Source: Philopedon plagiatum
Lineage: Eukaryota; Arthropoda; Insecta; Coleoptera; Curculionidae
Direction: 5' to 3'
DNA length: 64,000 nt
NCBI GenBank assembly: GCA_963971165.1
Contig: OZ020189.1
Location: 150,267,576-150,331,575, forward strand
This document shows, piece by piece, positions 1 through 11,340 of the stretch (the stretch's first letter is position 1; each line of letters opens with the position of its first letter). The notes under the pieces were generated by a model. That model saw only the letters and a program-made list of their open reading frames with translations, ran no database searches and was not told the DNA's origin. The translations under genes were made by a program, and so were the position numbers.

Positions 1-3000
1 TAATATCTTCATTATCGATCGTTATTTTACCGGTAACATCGTACAGTCTGAACAGAGCTGATATTATGGTAGTTTTTCCTGCACCTGTCCGTCCGACAAT
101 TCCCACTTTGCTTCCGCCCTCCATTTCGAAACTCAGGTTTTTTAAAACTCTATGTTCATCAGTCTTATATGCAAGAGACACGTTACTGAACTTCACATTG
201 CCTCTACCGGGCCAGTCTGAAAGGACTTTTCCAGATTTGTTTTCGGGATTTGCTGCTGCATATTCGAGAATTCTTTCTGTTGATGTCATTACCGTCTCTA
301 TTTCAGCTAGTTGTTTGATGACATACTGCAATATGCCTGACAGCATCATTGATTGTGATATCGCCAAACCAACGTCTCCTGCTGGAACACCTACAATAAA
401 AGTTCTGTTTGAAAACCAAGTTTGAGCAAACATTATACACTGTAAAAGATTTTTTTGCTTAGTTAGCTAATACCTAGTTGATTTCTCAAAGCACTTTTTT
501 ATCCAGGACATTTTTATCCTAAACACAGTTTGTAAACATTGGCCACATCTTCTTTTACCTTGTATTTTTGTACAAAAAATACCTTAGAAGCATCACAAGA
601 TTTACTAAACGTAATAAAACCCCTAAAATATTTTATTTTCTGCTAAATAATAATAAATTTAAGTTAAAAAGGTTTTGTTTATAGGTTATGTTATTTCTAA
701 AGGTGTCGCTCCGAGTCATTTATAAATCTATAAGTCGCACTTTTTCTTTTCTAGCTCATTAGACAAAGACGTACGTGTAACCGAGTGTTCAGACGGTTTT
801 CCTAAGCAACCAGCAGAGACAGGAACATTGCTGAGCTCCAACACTCCAATGCTATTTTATCTCTTTCTACTACCATTATTGATTCAATTACGTATTTCCT
901 TAAAGTTCGTAAACTCTACCCCTAGGGGAAATGTTTTCATAACAAACAACAAATGCAAGGGTTCACGTTCGATACGCTCACAGTATACGGACATCGAATC
1001 CTTTCTTAATAAATCCATGGTTAAACGGAAAGCTACCGATTCAGGTAATTAATAAAATAAACCAACGAAAAAGCAGGTTTTCGAAAAAATTCAATTTCAA
1101 AAGCATGTTTTTTGAGAAAAAAAACTAATTGGATATTTGTTCCCTTTAACGGCAAAATTATCCAGTGTAAATTTTGATAAAATCGCAGTGAGACGTGTAA
1201 GGAAAATTTTCAGAAACAATCAAAGAGCATTTAAATCCAAAATTTTAAAAAAGGCTTACATTTTTGATATAACATATTAGTGTTGATCTGTATTCATATT
1301 TTTGTGGTATAATTCATTTCAATGACCTTACATAGAGTGCAAATGTTTGTTTTTGTTTATAATATTTTGTAGAATATGTAGGAATGGTTAATGTTTATGT
1401 TACAATATTTATTTTTATGAAATTCGCTATTCAAATCCTTTTTGTTCACTGAACTGGACGCTTGTAATATGGCAGCACACACATTATTGTCATTGACAAA
1501 GGTGACTCAAAAAGTAAATTAAACTACTTGCTTTGAGAAACCGGCCATAGCCCTATTATATCTATAATAGTACATACCTTCTGAGAAAAAAACGAATTTA
1601 AGCAAAACGCCGACAATGAAAAGAACCCCAAAAATGTCTAACAGAAAACCAAAAAATCTTATGGTGGTCTGGTTCATAAAATAAGCGGACGTATACAAAT
1701 CTTGGTGGTTATCGAATACTGACTTTACTTTATTTTCTTGTTGGGCTGCTCTGACTATTGTTAATCCCTCCAAGGTTGAATTGAGATAACCAATTACTGG
1801 ACTCCTTGCTAAAAAGTTTATAATATTTGTTACATTTTTTTTACACTAATTAATGATCTTCAAGGTATTTTTTACTTTTATTGTTTACACTATTAGAAAT
1901 GGTTATTTACACTAAATTTCAAATTTTGGCGGAATTGTTTAAAGCAAGGAAAAATAAAATTTTCCGTGTTTATCGTTAAAGAACACTTTACTTATTATTG
2001 CAAAATATTTAGTAAAGATATCTGTATTCAAATTATTAAATTTAGTTATAGTAAAGTAGCTCAATACAAATTTTTTTGAATTAAAAGATACAACATGATG
2101 GTAGTCTTACTTGCTGCTTCCAGTCTTCTTAAGCTTCTGCCAGTTGGTAAATAAAACTTTTGGATAAAGTACAAAATTATTAGTAGGATCACCATGGGAA
2201 TAAAAAATAATAAATTCACCGACGCTACCAGGATGACTATACCGAGGAAATTAAAAATCAACTACAAGAAAATTAAATACACTTTATAACTTTTACTCTA
2301 ATCCTTTCTAAAAAAAATGTTGCTGTAGGTCAGAGGTTCCCAACTTTTCTGGACCACCACCCCCTTCACAAGAAAGAAAATTCCAACGCCCCCTCTCCCA
2401 TAATAGTTATACCAAATATTAAAATATTGTTAGACATTATGTATATTTTATCCATCTATTTATTAGGAATCACAAAGTAGAAATTAAAAAGATAGTAGAA
2501 AATTGTTTATTAAAAAGTTAAAAAATTAACACAAAAATAGTAATAAAAAAATTAATGAGATGGTTAAGGCTGGTGGAGTTTTATCAATTTATTGATGTCG
2601 GGTTCCAATTTTGTCAACATCAGCCGCAAATCGCCACATTCAGTGATCTGCAGTCTGTTCCTTTTGTTAGAAAGTAAATTTGCTGCTGCACTGAACTCAC
2701 GCTGAGCCAAATACGATGAAGGAAATGCAATTAAAAACTTCTGTACTATTTCCCACAATCCAGGGTAGAGTGCAGATATTGATTTTTGAAGCCAGAACTC
2801 TTGGTATCCATTGCTAAATTTTACTTTTAGTTCTTCGTTAGTTGTGAGTTCTAAGAGTTCCTCTTCTAAATTTGATGATTCTGCTGTATCTGCATTTGCG
2901 AAAGTATCTAAAACCCAACTCGGTATATTCATGTCTAAAATATCCTAAAATCGCTCCTTAAAATCAGCGTGAAGAACGTCCAAGTGTTGGCACTAAGTAA

Positions 3001-6000
3001 GTAAATCTTCCTGTTTTGCAGAGACTACTGATAACGTGGGAAAGTGTATTCAACTCTATCTAAATTTCGTTTGAACAGAAGAAGTTTCCCCACAAAAGTA
3101 GCTGTGACGTTTTTTGTTTTAATTAAATTCAACTTTAAACAGGTCTGTCAAATAAGCGATGTCATTTTTGGATGTAATCAGGTTTGCGCGCAGTTTTTCG
3201 TCTCTGTTTTTAAAAAAATTTAGTACTGAGTCAAGTAGATTGTAAAAACGATTCAGACAAGTACCTTTTGAGAGCCAATGAACTTCTGCGTGCAACAGCA
3301 AGCGATAATAATCTTCATCATTTTCACTACAAAGTTGGCCAAATAGTCCGTCACTCAATGAATTGCTTCTAATCTTATTGACTGCTCTAATAACGAAATC
3401 AAGCGACGTATGCAGGCGTTCATTCAGATTTTTTGCTTCCAAATGCTAACGATGAATAACACAATGTACAGGGAGTACATTTAGTACTGCTAGTTTCAAA
3501 TGCGCCATGAAACCCTTATGACGCCCCGTCATTGCTGAAGCACCATCACTAGCAGCTGATAAAATATTACGAAAAGGAATTTCTTTCTCTTGAAAAAACT
3601 TGTTCATATATCGATATCATATATCGATTATCCCTTTGTATCAGTTTCCAATTTTTTAGCAAATAATAACTTGACAATTTTTTTCTTTTATAAATCGTAC
3701 GTATGATAAGAGTAGTGCTTCGTTATTTGGTAGAGTTGATTCATCGAGTTTAATGCCAAATTTGCAAGTCTTCAAGTAATCTTATAACGATATTTCAACG
3801 TCTTTGGCCATTTCATCTATTTTTCTTTGCACTGAATTATTACTCCGAGGTATTTTTCTGATGATATCTTATGGTGTCTTATGATGAAGAACAGTTTTTA
3901 TTACTGACTACCGGCAAGATCAAATCCTCGTGTGTGGTTTTCCCGCTGTGGCGATTAACAATCCATGCATCATCTTCTTGTTTAGAAGACGACGCAAAAA
4001 GGTTTGATATAGTTGGCTTATTATTATTTCTTTTCTAGTCCTTGAAAATAGGTTAATTCTTTGTCCTTTCTATCAGCATCCCTTTTATTCAGATGCTCTT
4101 GTAGCCTAGAAGGGTTTATGGCTTCACTTGAAAAAAACGTTTTGGCAAATTAAACAAACACTTTGGTAATGATTGGTTCGTAGGTGAGTGCGTAAATCCA
4201 TATTTCAAATACTCAATACTGTGCTGCCGGCATTTATTCTTTGTAGATTCAGACATGTTGAAAGACAAAATTTGCCACGGTTTCAATAAACTAACTTTTC
4301 AACAGATTTATAGATATAATACCTAATAATATAATGGCTCATGACTTCTATCAATTATCACTCACAAATAAGGATTATTGGCGAAGCACACAAAAATAAT
4401 GAGGCACTCCTAGCTATCCATGCATTTTATAGATTTGATGTAGTGCAAGCATCAACTCATTCGCTTGCTTGCCATGCCGGTGCACTTTCTCTGTAAACAA
4501 GTCATAACAAGCTCCAACAAACATGCTTGATTGCATCAATCGCGTTGTTGTTTACCAACTTGCAAATACTTGTCACCGACAATACTAAATCCGAATTATG
4601 TATACGTATACCTAATGCTAATTTAATTTTTTCGATGCTTATTTACGCGATAACAAAATTTTAGAGACAGTATTTTATCCACGGCCACCCCCCTGACTGC
4701 CTTATCGCCCCCCATTTGCCTTTGGGCCCGCTGCCGCCCCATGGAAGGCTCCAGCGACCACTGGGGGGGGGGGGGGGGGGGTTTACCGCCCCCGTTGGGA
4801 ACCTCTGCTGTAGGTTTATAAATTTATAGTCAAAAATTAAATTATCCACCAAAATAATGTTTTTAAAAAATTCCAACTGTAATTTTCTTTGAAAGTTTAA
4901 AGCTTTTTTCATTCTAGTAAACTTACCCTTAAAAAATCAAAAACCAAGTACGGCATATATTCATCAATAACATAGATATCCTTCGACAATCTATTTATGA
5001 TGTTACCGATATAGTGGTTGTCATAAAAATACATGTAAGTCTGCAATATCGCTCGTACCATAGCATCGTGCAGACTCTCTGCAGCATTGATGCATACATA
5101 GAAGGTAGAGTATGATTTAACAATTGATAGAACCATGGCTGCGAGAATGAATAATGTATAAAGATTGAGATATCGATTTCTTGTTTCTTTATCGTCTTGA
5201 TACTCTGTAGTGTTTACTTGATTGTTATATACATAACTTGTTATTTTTGGTTCCAAATTCACCCTAAAATAAAATAGATGGATTCATTATCGCTAGACCG
5301 GTCTTCCGTAATAGTACTTACCATAAACTAATAAGTTTCTCCGAGTACGAGAGGGCAACTTGCGACATCGCAAAAACCACAACTAAATATGCCATAACAA
5401 GGAAACCTCCCATATATTTGTAATACATCACATAATTACTCCACAGTACTTTACCTACTTTTTTCTCTTCATGGTAGAGGTTTTCTTGAGGAGAGATTTC
5501 AGTTTTGCTTTCCAAAAGTTTATCATCTTCACCGCAATTTTCTTGATTGTTGATACCGTCACCTCTGTTTTGATTTACTAAAGACTCTGGATTTATTATT
5601 CCTCGTCCCCCAACTTCCTCGTCCATATAAAACGTAATTCTTTTATCCAAGCTATGTTTCTGCTGCTCTAAAGTTAGGGTGACACCATTTTCTAGAAACA
5701 GCACATTGCTTCGACTGACCTCTTTCAAAATACAAAGGTTGTTGCTGACAAAAATGACAATATTGTCTTTCAAGAATCCGTTAATACATTTATTGAATAT
5801 GTGATTGCTGACGTTATTATCTAGAGAACAGAGACAATCATCCAATAAGTATATGTCGCTATCTCTATAAACAGCTCTAGCTAAAGTAATTCTAGCTTGT
5901 TGTCCCTTGCTTAAATTGATTCCTTTGTCTCCTACAATAGTCTGATCTAGCTTATCGAACTGATTTATATCATATGTCAGAGCGCAGACGTTTAGCACTT

Positions 6001-9000
6001 CCTGGTATCTTTTTTCTTTATATGGTTGTCCAAAAATAATATTTTGCCTTATAGTAGAAGGAAATAACCATGGTTCTTCAGGGGCGAACGAAATTGAGCC
6101 TCTAATTACCATCTGTCCACTTGCAATAGGAAATTCTCCAAGAATAGCTTTTAAAAGAACAGTTTTGCCGCTGCCTATGTTGCCAGTTATCAACAGTAAA
6201 CCACTATTGTGAGATATAGATACGGATTTTAATATTTCCTTACTGTTTATACCTACTTTAATATTATTTAGGAAAACCTTGGGAGCCATGGGTTTGGGTT
6301 CTAGTGTTTTTGGAACACTTACTTCTTCAGCGTCTAGGAATGCTTGAATTCTACAGAAAGCAGCATCGAGTTCTGCAGTATTGCTGATTCCTAAAATAAG
6401 AATTGTTTTGGCCAGACGTTGTTTTGCTACTCTTACAAACGCTGTAATTTTACGAATTTTTTTAATTTATAAAAATTTGGTGCGGTGCAAAAATAAATAT
6501 AATAAAAACGATCTTCAGGCTTACCCATTGGTATTGATACCATAATGGCAGTCTGCAAGGCATAAAGGCATTGCTGTATAAAATAAACAGTTTCTGCTTG
6601 CACAGTATTACCCTGAGCGATGTAAGAAATTAACAATATATAAAATGCTATGTTGATTGTAAAGGCTCCAAGCCAACCAATAAAGGTTTTTAGATAATAG
6701 ACGATTCTTAATTTTTGAAGCTCCTTTCTAAAATATTATCAGTATTGAATGTTGAGAATTGAATAAAAACTGTCAAACAAATAATTCATAACATACAAAA
6801 ATTCACTATTTTCACAATTCACCAAAAAAAGAGATCAGTCATATTATCAAATTACAGGAAGAAAAAATAACTATAATGATTAGATACTTACAATCGGGCA
6901 TTGCTAATAAGCTTTTCAAAATAAGTCTGCCACACGTACATTTTGATTATTTTTATCGCACTCAAAGTTTCTTGAATCAATCCAAACCTCTTGTCAGTTC
7001 TTTTCGCAGTTTTCAGTCTTGTTTTTGTAGTTTTCTTGCCGGTAATCACTAAAATATGTTAAATCATGAAAAAGAAAAACAATTATTTTCGAAATCCATT
7101 TAATCTAATCATCTTTACAAACACCTTTCGACAGGGTCGGAGTCTCATCAATAAGACTGTCTAGACCATTACTGAGGTTTTAATATCTTCCAGATAACCA
7201 CGCTGATGAGACATGAAGAAGCTGTCTGCGTGGAGGGTGCCGCGCCTGCTCACTGCGGATCAAAAATTGGCGCTGATGCAGCTTTCTTGTAAGTGTTTGA
7301 AGCGTTTTTGAAAGAAAGAAGTGGAGATTTTATGCGCTAATTTATCACCACAGATGAAACTTGGACCCACCATTACACACCAGAAACAAAATAACAATCT
7401 AAACAGTGGCGATGCTTGCAGTGGTCCTCCTCCCCCAAAGCAGGTAATGGCGGTTCCATCAACGGGAAAGGTAACTGTTTCCATTTTTTGGGATGCAAAA
7501 ATATTCTTCTAAGTAATTACAACAATGAAATGAAGTCTACTTGTCAGGGGTACATATATAGAAATACGTAAAATTGAGAATAAGTTCTCTAAACCACCTG
7601 AAAATTCGTAGGGGCATGTAGCCCGGAGAATAGCTGTTTTACCATGATTTGTTCAAATCCTTATAGTATAAGGAATTTTCAGGTGTTTTAGAGAACTTAT
7701 TCTCAATTTTACGTATTTCTATATGTACCCCTGACAAGTAGACTTCATTTCATTGTTGTAATATTTTACCTCACGGTAAATTCTACTCCAACTGCTTGAA
7801 ACTGCTAATGGATGGCGCTGCCCGTTTTATACTGCTTATGCAGTGTGACATGGCTAGCTTAAAGAGTATGCTTTTTCGGAGGGTAGGTATGTTTGTTTAT
7901 CCTGTACTGATGAGAACTAAAGAGTTCGAAACCGGTATGCAGGTACGACATCCTAACTAAAGAAAAAGCTTCCTCCTTCCTGGTAGTTTCTTGCAGTCAA
8001 ACCAAGTATTTTGTTGTCTAACAGTGTTAGTCAAAATACGGCAAATTTTGGTATGTAATCCAGCGCTCGTAGGGGCATATAGCCCGGAGAATAGCTGTTT
8101 TACCATGATTTGTTCAAATCCTTATAGTATAAGAAATTTTCAGGTGGTTTAGAGAACTTATTCTCAATTTTACGTATTTCTAAGTAATCCCCAAAAAAGC
8201 CAAACGATCACAGGCAAATACTACGTAAGTCTTTTGGACTAATTGAAGCAACCTATAACAACAGAAGAGTTAGAAAAAGCAATAAACAAATTAAATCTAG
8301 GAAAAACGCCGGGCTGTGATGATAAAAAGCCTCTGAAATGATAAAATCGATGGGAGATTTAGGAAAGACAATATTGCTAAAAATGTTTAATAAAATACAA
8401 CGCGAAAATGAAATTTGAGGAACAGCAATAATACTACCGCTGTCCAAGAAAGATGAAAAAATACGTAATAATTACAAAGGCATTTCTCTGTTGAGTATAC
8501 CAGAAAAACTATACGAAAGTATCTTAACAGAAGGATTAAAAACAGCAGTCGAAAGGGAACTAGAGGAAACTGAAAATGAATTTATACCCGGAAGAGGAAC
8601 AATGGACAACGGACTCCTTTTTTATAATAAAGCAACTAATAGAAGAAGATGAGACAATGTATCTCTGCTTCATAGATATTTCGAAAGCATTTGATCACAG
8701 GAATATTAGCACTCTAACTCATAATCTATCAGTGACAATTTACTAACAATGGCAGCACAAAAACTAACTGATCAACTGGAAGTTCTAAATGTAGTCTTAA
8801 ACCAGTGTCGTCTCAAATCCTAGGGATAAGATTTTATTCTTACCTTGAATAGGTATAATCATAATTATTACAGCTACTGGTGGAAGGGCAGATATACCAA
8901 CTCTCTGGTAGAGTATATAGGCTACCACGCACAGTTGTAAAAATCCTATTGCCATATCTTTAATAAAAAGTAATGCTACATCGATAGCAAGCACGTCCTT

Positions 9001-11204
9001 TGAGATCAACGTGACAATCTTTCCTAAAAATAAATGTTTAATAAAAAAGAATTACACTATTCTCACGGCTAAAATAAAGGGTGTCCTAATGGGTACAAAT
9101 AGGATCGTTTTACGACGGAATAACGTGTTTGAATTGTTCAAATATACTACGAGAATTCCCGTTCTTATGTGACAACTCGTAAATTTCGTTTAATTTTTAC
9201 TCATGTGCCAAGTGTCAACGTAATTCGCAATCTTATTCAAAAATTTGAGATTACCGGATCGGCTGTTGATTTAAAAGTGCCAGTACGTCCATGAAGTGCT
9301 CTTTCCAGTGAAAATATGACTATAGTGCGCCAACATGTTGCCGAAAATCTCAGAACCTCAGTTCGTCGTCGATCTCAACAGATTATCATAACGAAAAGCT
9401 CTCTGCATCGAATTGTCACCAAAGAGCTGGTCTTGCACACATATAAAATTTAACTAACTCAAGAGTTAAAGCCCCCAAGACCACGGGAATCGCCGTGCGT
9501 TAGCTAATATTCTCTTCGAAGAAATAATCCAGAAGACCTCGGAGGTTATGTGAACAAGCAATATTATAGGAGCAAGCATAGTAAATTATCTACAAAGTTG
9601 GCTAAACTTAAAAACGTAGGTGAATTGTTTTCAAAGCACAGTGTAATATTAAAAACAGTGGATTTAAAACTGAAAACAGTAGAACAGTAGAAAACAGGTA
9701 AAAACAGTAGGTCTAATGTTAAATCAGTAGGTTCGGCACCACTGGTCAAGTTATTGGTGAAATGGAACCTCAGTAGGGAATATACATATAGCCCAAATAA
9801 ATCTGAAACTTACCAATAGTAATTTCTGCAAAAGCCACTGGACTTATCTTTAAAGCTTTCCTAAAAATCAGTGAACATACCGCTGTTCGTATTTTTAGGG
9901 AATATTCTGTAACTAACTGAATAAAATTGTGAGTGTATAGAATATTTAGGATTTTTAAACCTATAAGTGAAGATGCGTAAAAATAGGCGTCTGTTTTAGT
10001 AAGTGCAGTTTGGTTTGGTTGAAAATAGGCTACAAATTTGGAAAATACTTTTGGTTGGTACAATCTGAAACAAATAAATACAAACTTGGTAATATTATAC
10101 TACACTTAGCAGTGTCCATTACTATTATTTTGTTTATTTCAACATTATTTTTGATTAGTTATTTGCTATTAAAAACTTTCCAGTGTAGATACTTAAATAA
10201 GTTATACGATTCACTAAAAAATCAAAATTTCATTTCATAAAAAATTAAATTTAAATTATACCAGTTAAAAATCAGTTAGTTTCGGCCATAAATTTACCAA
10301 ATGCAAGTAACTGTTCTTTTACCATTGATATTGTTAATAACAAAGGAAAATAATATAAGTTTGAACTTTTAATTGTATTTTCACTTTGATGTCTATACCG
10401 AAATAAAATATTTTAAAAAATTATTAAAATTAGATAATTTTCCTTACACTTGTAGAAAAAAACATTGGACCCAATACGTGCGGAAAGTGTCTTTTCCGCA
10501 CTCGACCGAACTCCGCGTCGAGCAGTTCAGGCAACTGCAGTAGCGTACGGCAAAGTATCACTTTCCGCACTTGTTCGGTAAATAGCTATTTTGTAAATTT
10601 ATAATGACTAAAGATCAAGTTTTTACATGACACGTGGGTTACACTTACAACACTTACACTTAGCAACAAAACACGGGTAAAAACAAGACAAAATTGTAGT
10701 ACTTAATTGAAGTTAAATATTGCTCTTAAAACTATTATCATACTCACATCAGTCCAGTCCCAATTAATAGTTGCACTATGAAATAAACTAAGTAAGTCAG
10801 TCCAAAGCATTTCACTAGCGACTGCCAGAGTTTCACATTTTTCCGCTTTTTCTTGTCGTTGTACCACTGTAATTCGAGTTTGTTCCCCAAGTTCTCTGCT
10901 CTGAAATCGGGCAGAACTTTGTACAAATCTCTTTCTTCCAAGTCCCTCTCTTTACCCTTTTTGAGTATTGGATAATTATAACTAAAGAATAATAATAATT
11001 ATTATTAATTACAATGGTAATGAAATAAGGGAAAAGAAAAAAAGTGCACTTGCAAATATAGCTAATCGCCATAGCAATCTAATAAATGAACTTTAGATAT
11101 TCACACACTATTTTGAAACATACTTACAAAAACGTCGCTATTGAAAAGATATTTGCGTTTTCCCTTGGATTTTTATTTGCACCGTTTCTTGTTTTTTGCT
11201 CCAT
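1..11204 (-). CDS. ABCC/MRP4-type ABC transporter, paralog A (3' end off the window)
   Basis: A full-size ABC exporter of subfamily C, resembling insect MRP4/lethal(2)03659 proteins, which export organic anions and conjugates across the plasma membrane. Coding exons: 11128-11204, 10748-10981, 9814-10064, 8844-9023, 6892-7048, 6525-6727, 5322-6390, 4927-5263, 2111-2261, 1578-1808 and 1-390, the last one cut by the window. The start ATG is at 11204. Order seen: TMD1 (contains VFSKFVAYFQPNQ), NBD1 with Walker A GNIGSGKT, signature LSKGQQ and Walker B DIYLLDD, then TMD2, then NBD2 with Walker A GRTGAGKT. Walker B ends in Asp rather than Glu, as is usual for the degenerate first ATP site of ABCC proteins. 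1093 complete codons are present; about 170 residues are missing off the edge. Introns carry a hAT element, mariner and LINE debris. The family is certain; the substrate is unknown. Confidence 0.93.
520..1030 (-). repeat. Dispersed repeat, uninterrupted inverted copy of the sequence flanking the LINE at 34.9-37.2 kb
   Basis: Lies in intron 10 of transporter A. Positions 1030 back to about 895 match 34760-34875, and about 755 back to 525 match 37225-37440, both on the opposite strand. The 2.35-kb LINE between those blocks at the other locus is absent here; about 130 bp (765-895) stands in its place. The family is unidentified; no protein could be read in it. Confidence 0.75.
2331..4807 (-). 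mobile_element. hAT DNA transposon (2477 bp) with exact 8-bp target duplication
   Basis: Both ends carry a perfect 14-bp terminal inverted repeat, CAGAGGTTCCCAAC. It is flanked by identical 8-bp copies of ctgtaggt at 2323-2330 and 4808-4815, the hallmark of hAT insertion. It sits in intron 8 of transporter A in the same orientation as the gene. It contains a decayed transposase and a poly-G tract of about 20 bases near 4764-4782. Beyond the transposase, 4257-4620 shows no readable gene. Confidence 0.93.
2564..4256 (-). pseudogene. hAT transposase pseudogene (ZBED5/FAM200-like)
   Basis: Starts MSESTKNKCRQHSIEYLKYG and continues through several frameshifts and stops. The longest intact pieces are 3119-3442 (RLLLHAEVHWLSKGTCLNRF, ending NDIAYLTDLF) and 2564-2932. 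The second holds the C-terminal hAT dimerisation region (FPSSYLAQREFSAAANLL, CGDLRLMLTKLEPDI). These motifs match the ZBED5/FAM200-type hAT transposases. The N-terminal part near 3600-4250 must switch frame several times. It cannot encode a functional transposase as it stands. Confidence 0.88.
7195..7512 (+). pseudogene. Mariner transposase fragment
   Basis: In intron 4 of transporter A. Reading across two frames gives LSARWVPRLLTADQK, then TDETWTHHYTPETKQQSKQW, then KVTVSIFWDA, the central catalytic portion of a mariner (DD34D) transposase. Frameshifted and truncated at both ends. Confidence 0.8.
7515..7768. repeat. Inverted repeat (two arms of about 93 bp), with a third partial copy at 8068-8186
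   Basis: The left arm at about 7515-7613 is the reverse complement of the right arm at about 7675-7767; the loop is about 60 bp. A third copy of loop plus right arm lies at 8068-8186 in the same orientation as the right arm. It could form a long hairpin. The superfamily is not identified; 7770-8067 shows no gene. Confidence 0.75.
8225..8705 (+). pseudogene. LINE reverse-transcriptase fragment
   Basis: Conceptual translation with two or three frame breaks gives EELEKAINKLNLGKTPGCD, NNYKGISLLSIPEKLYESIL, and then MYLCFIDISKAFDHRN, the fingers and the first catalytic Asp of a non-LTR reverse transcriptase. It is truncated before the YADD box. Located in intron 4 of transporter A, on the opposite strand. 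Confidence 0.82.
9090..9535 (+). pseudogene. Mariner-type transposase N-terminal fragment
   Basis: In intron 3 of transporter A. Readable pieces: VIRNLIQKFEITGSAVDLKV, RTSVRRRSQQ, SSLHRIVTKELVLHTYKI, LTQELKPQDHGNRRALANIL. These match the paired helix-turn-helix and linker of insect mariner-like transposases. Frameshifts and stops are present and the catalytic domain is missing. The next 230 bp, up to 9770, are AT-rich with repeated aaacagtag words and no gene. Confidence 0.72.
10470..10582. repeat. Small GC-rich palindromic element
   Basis: In intron 2 of transporter A. GTGCGGAAAGTG near 10480 is mirrored by CACTTTCCGCAC near 10560, and a nearer partial partner TTTTCCGCAC lies at about 10492. 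The GC content stands out from the AT-rich surroundings. It is probably a short non-autonomous element; no target duplication could be assigned. Confidence 0.5.
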
Positions 11205-11340
11205 TTTGTTAACCTACAAACGTGTATTAAAGCATCATCTAATATTTTTACATTTTGAAAAAGTAAGTGATTTATCAATAATCGTTTTGATAACAGAAAT
11301 TATTAAGTGCTAGGGGAGAGTGACATAATAAAAACATGTA

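Noticed and set aside
66..425. 119-codon plus-strand frame at the window start
   Set aside because: Antisense of the NBD2 exon of transporter A, which shows Walker A on the minus strand.
828..1052. 74-codon plus-strand frame
   Set aside because: Lies in a dispersed repeat; no conservation of the frame in the second copy.
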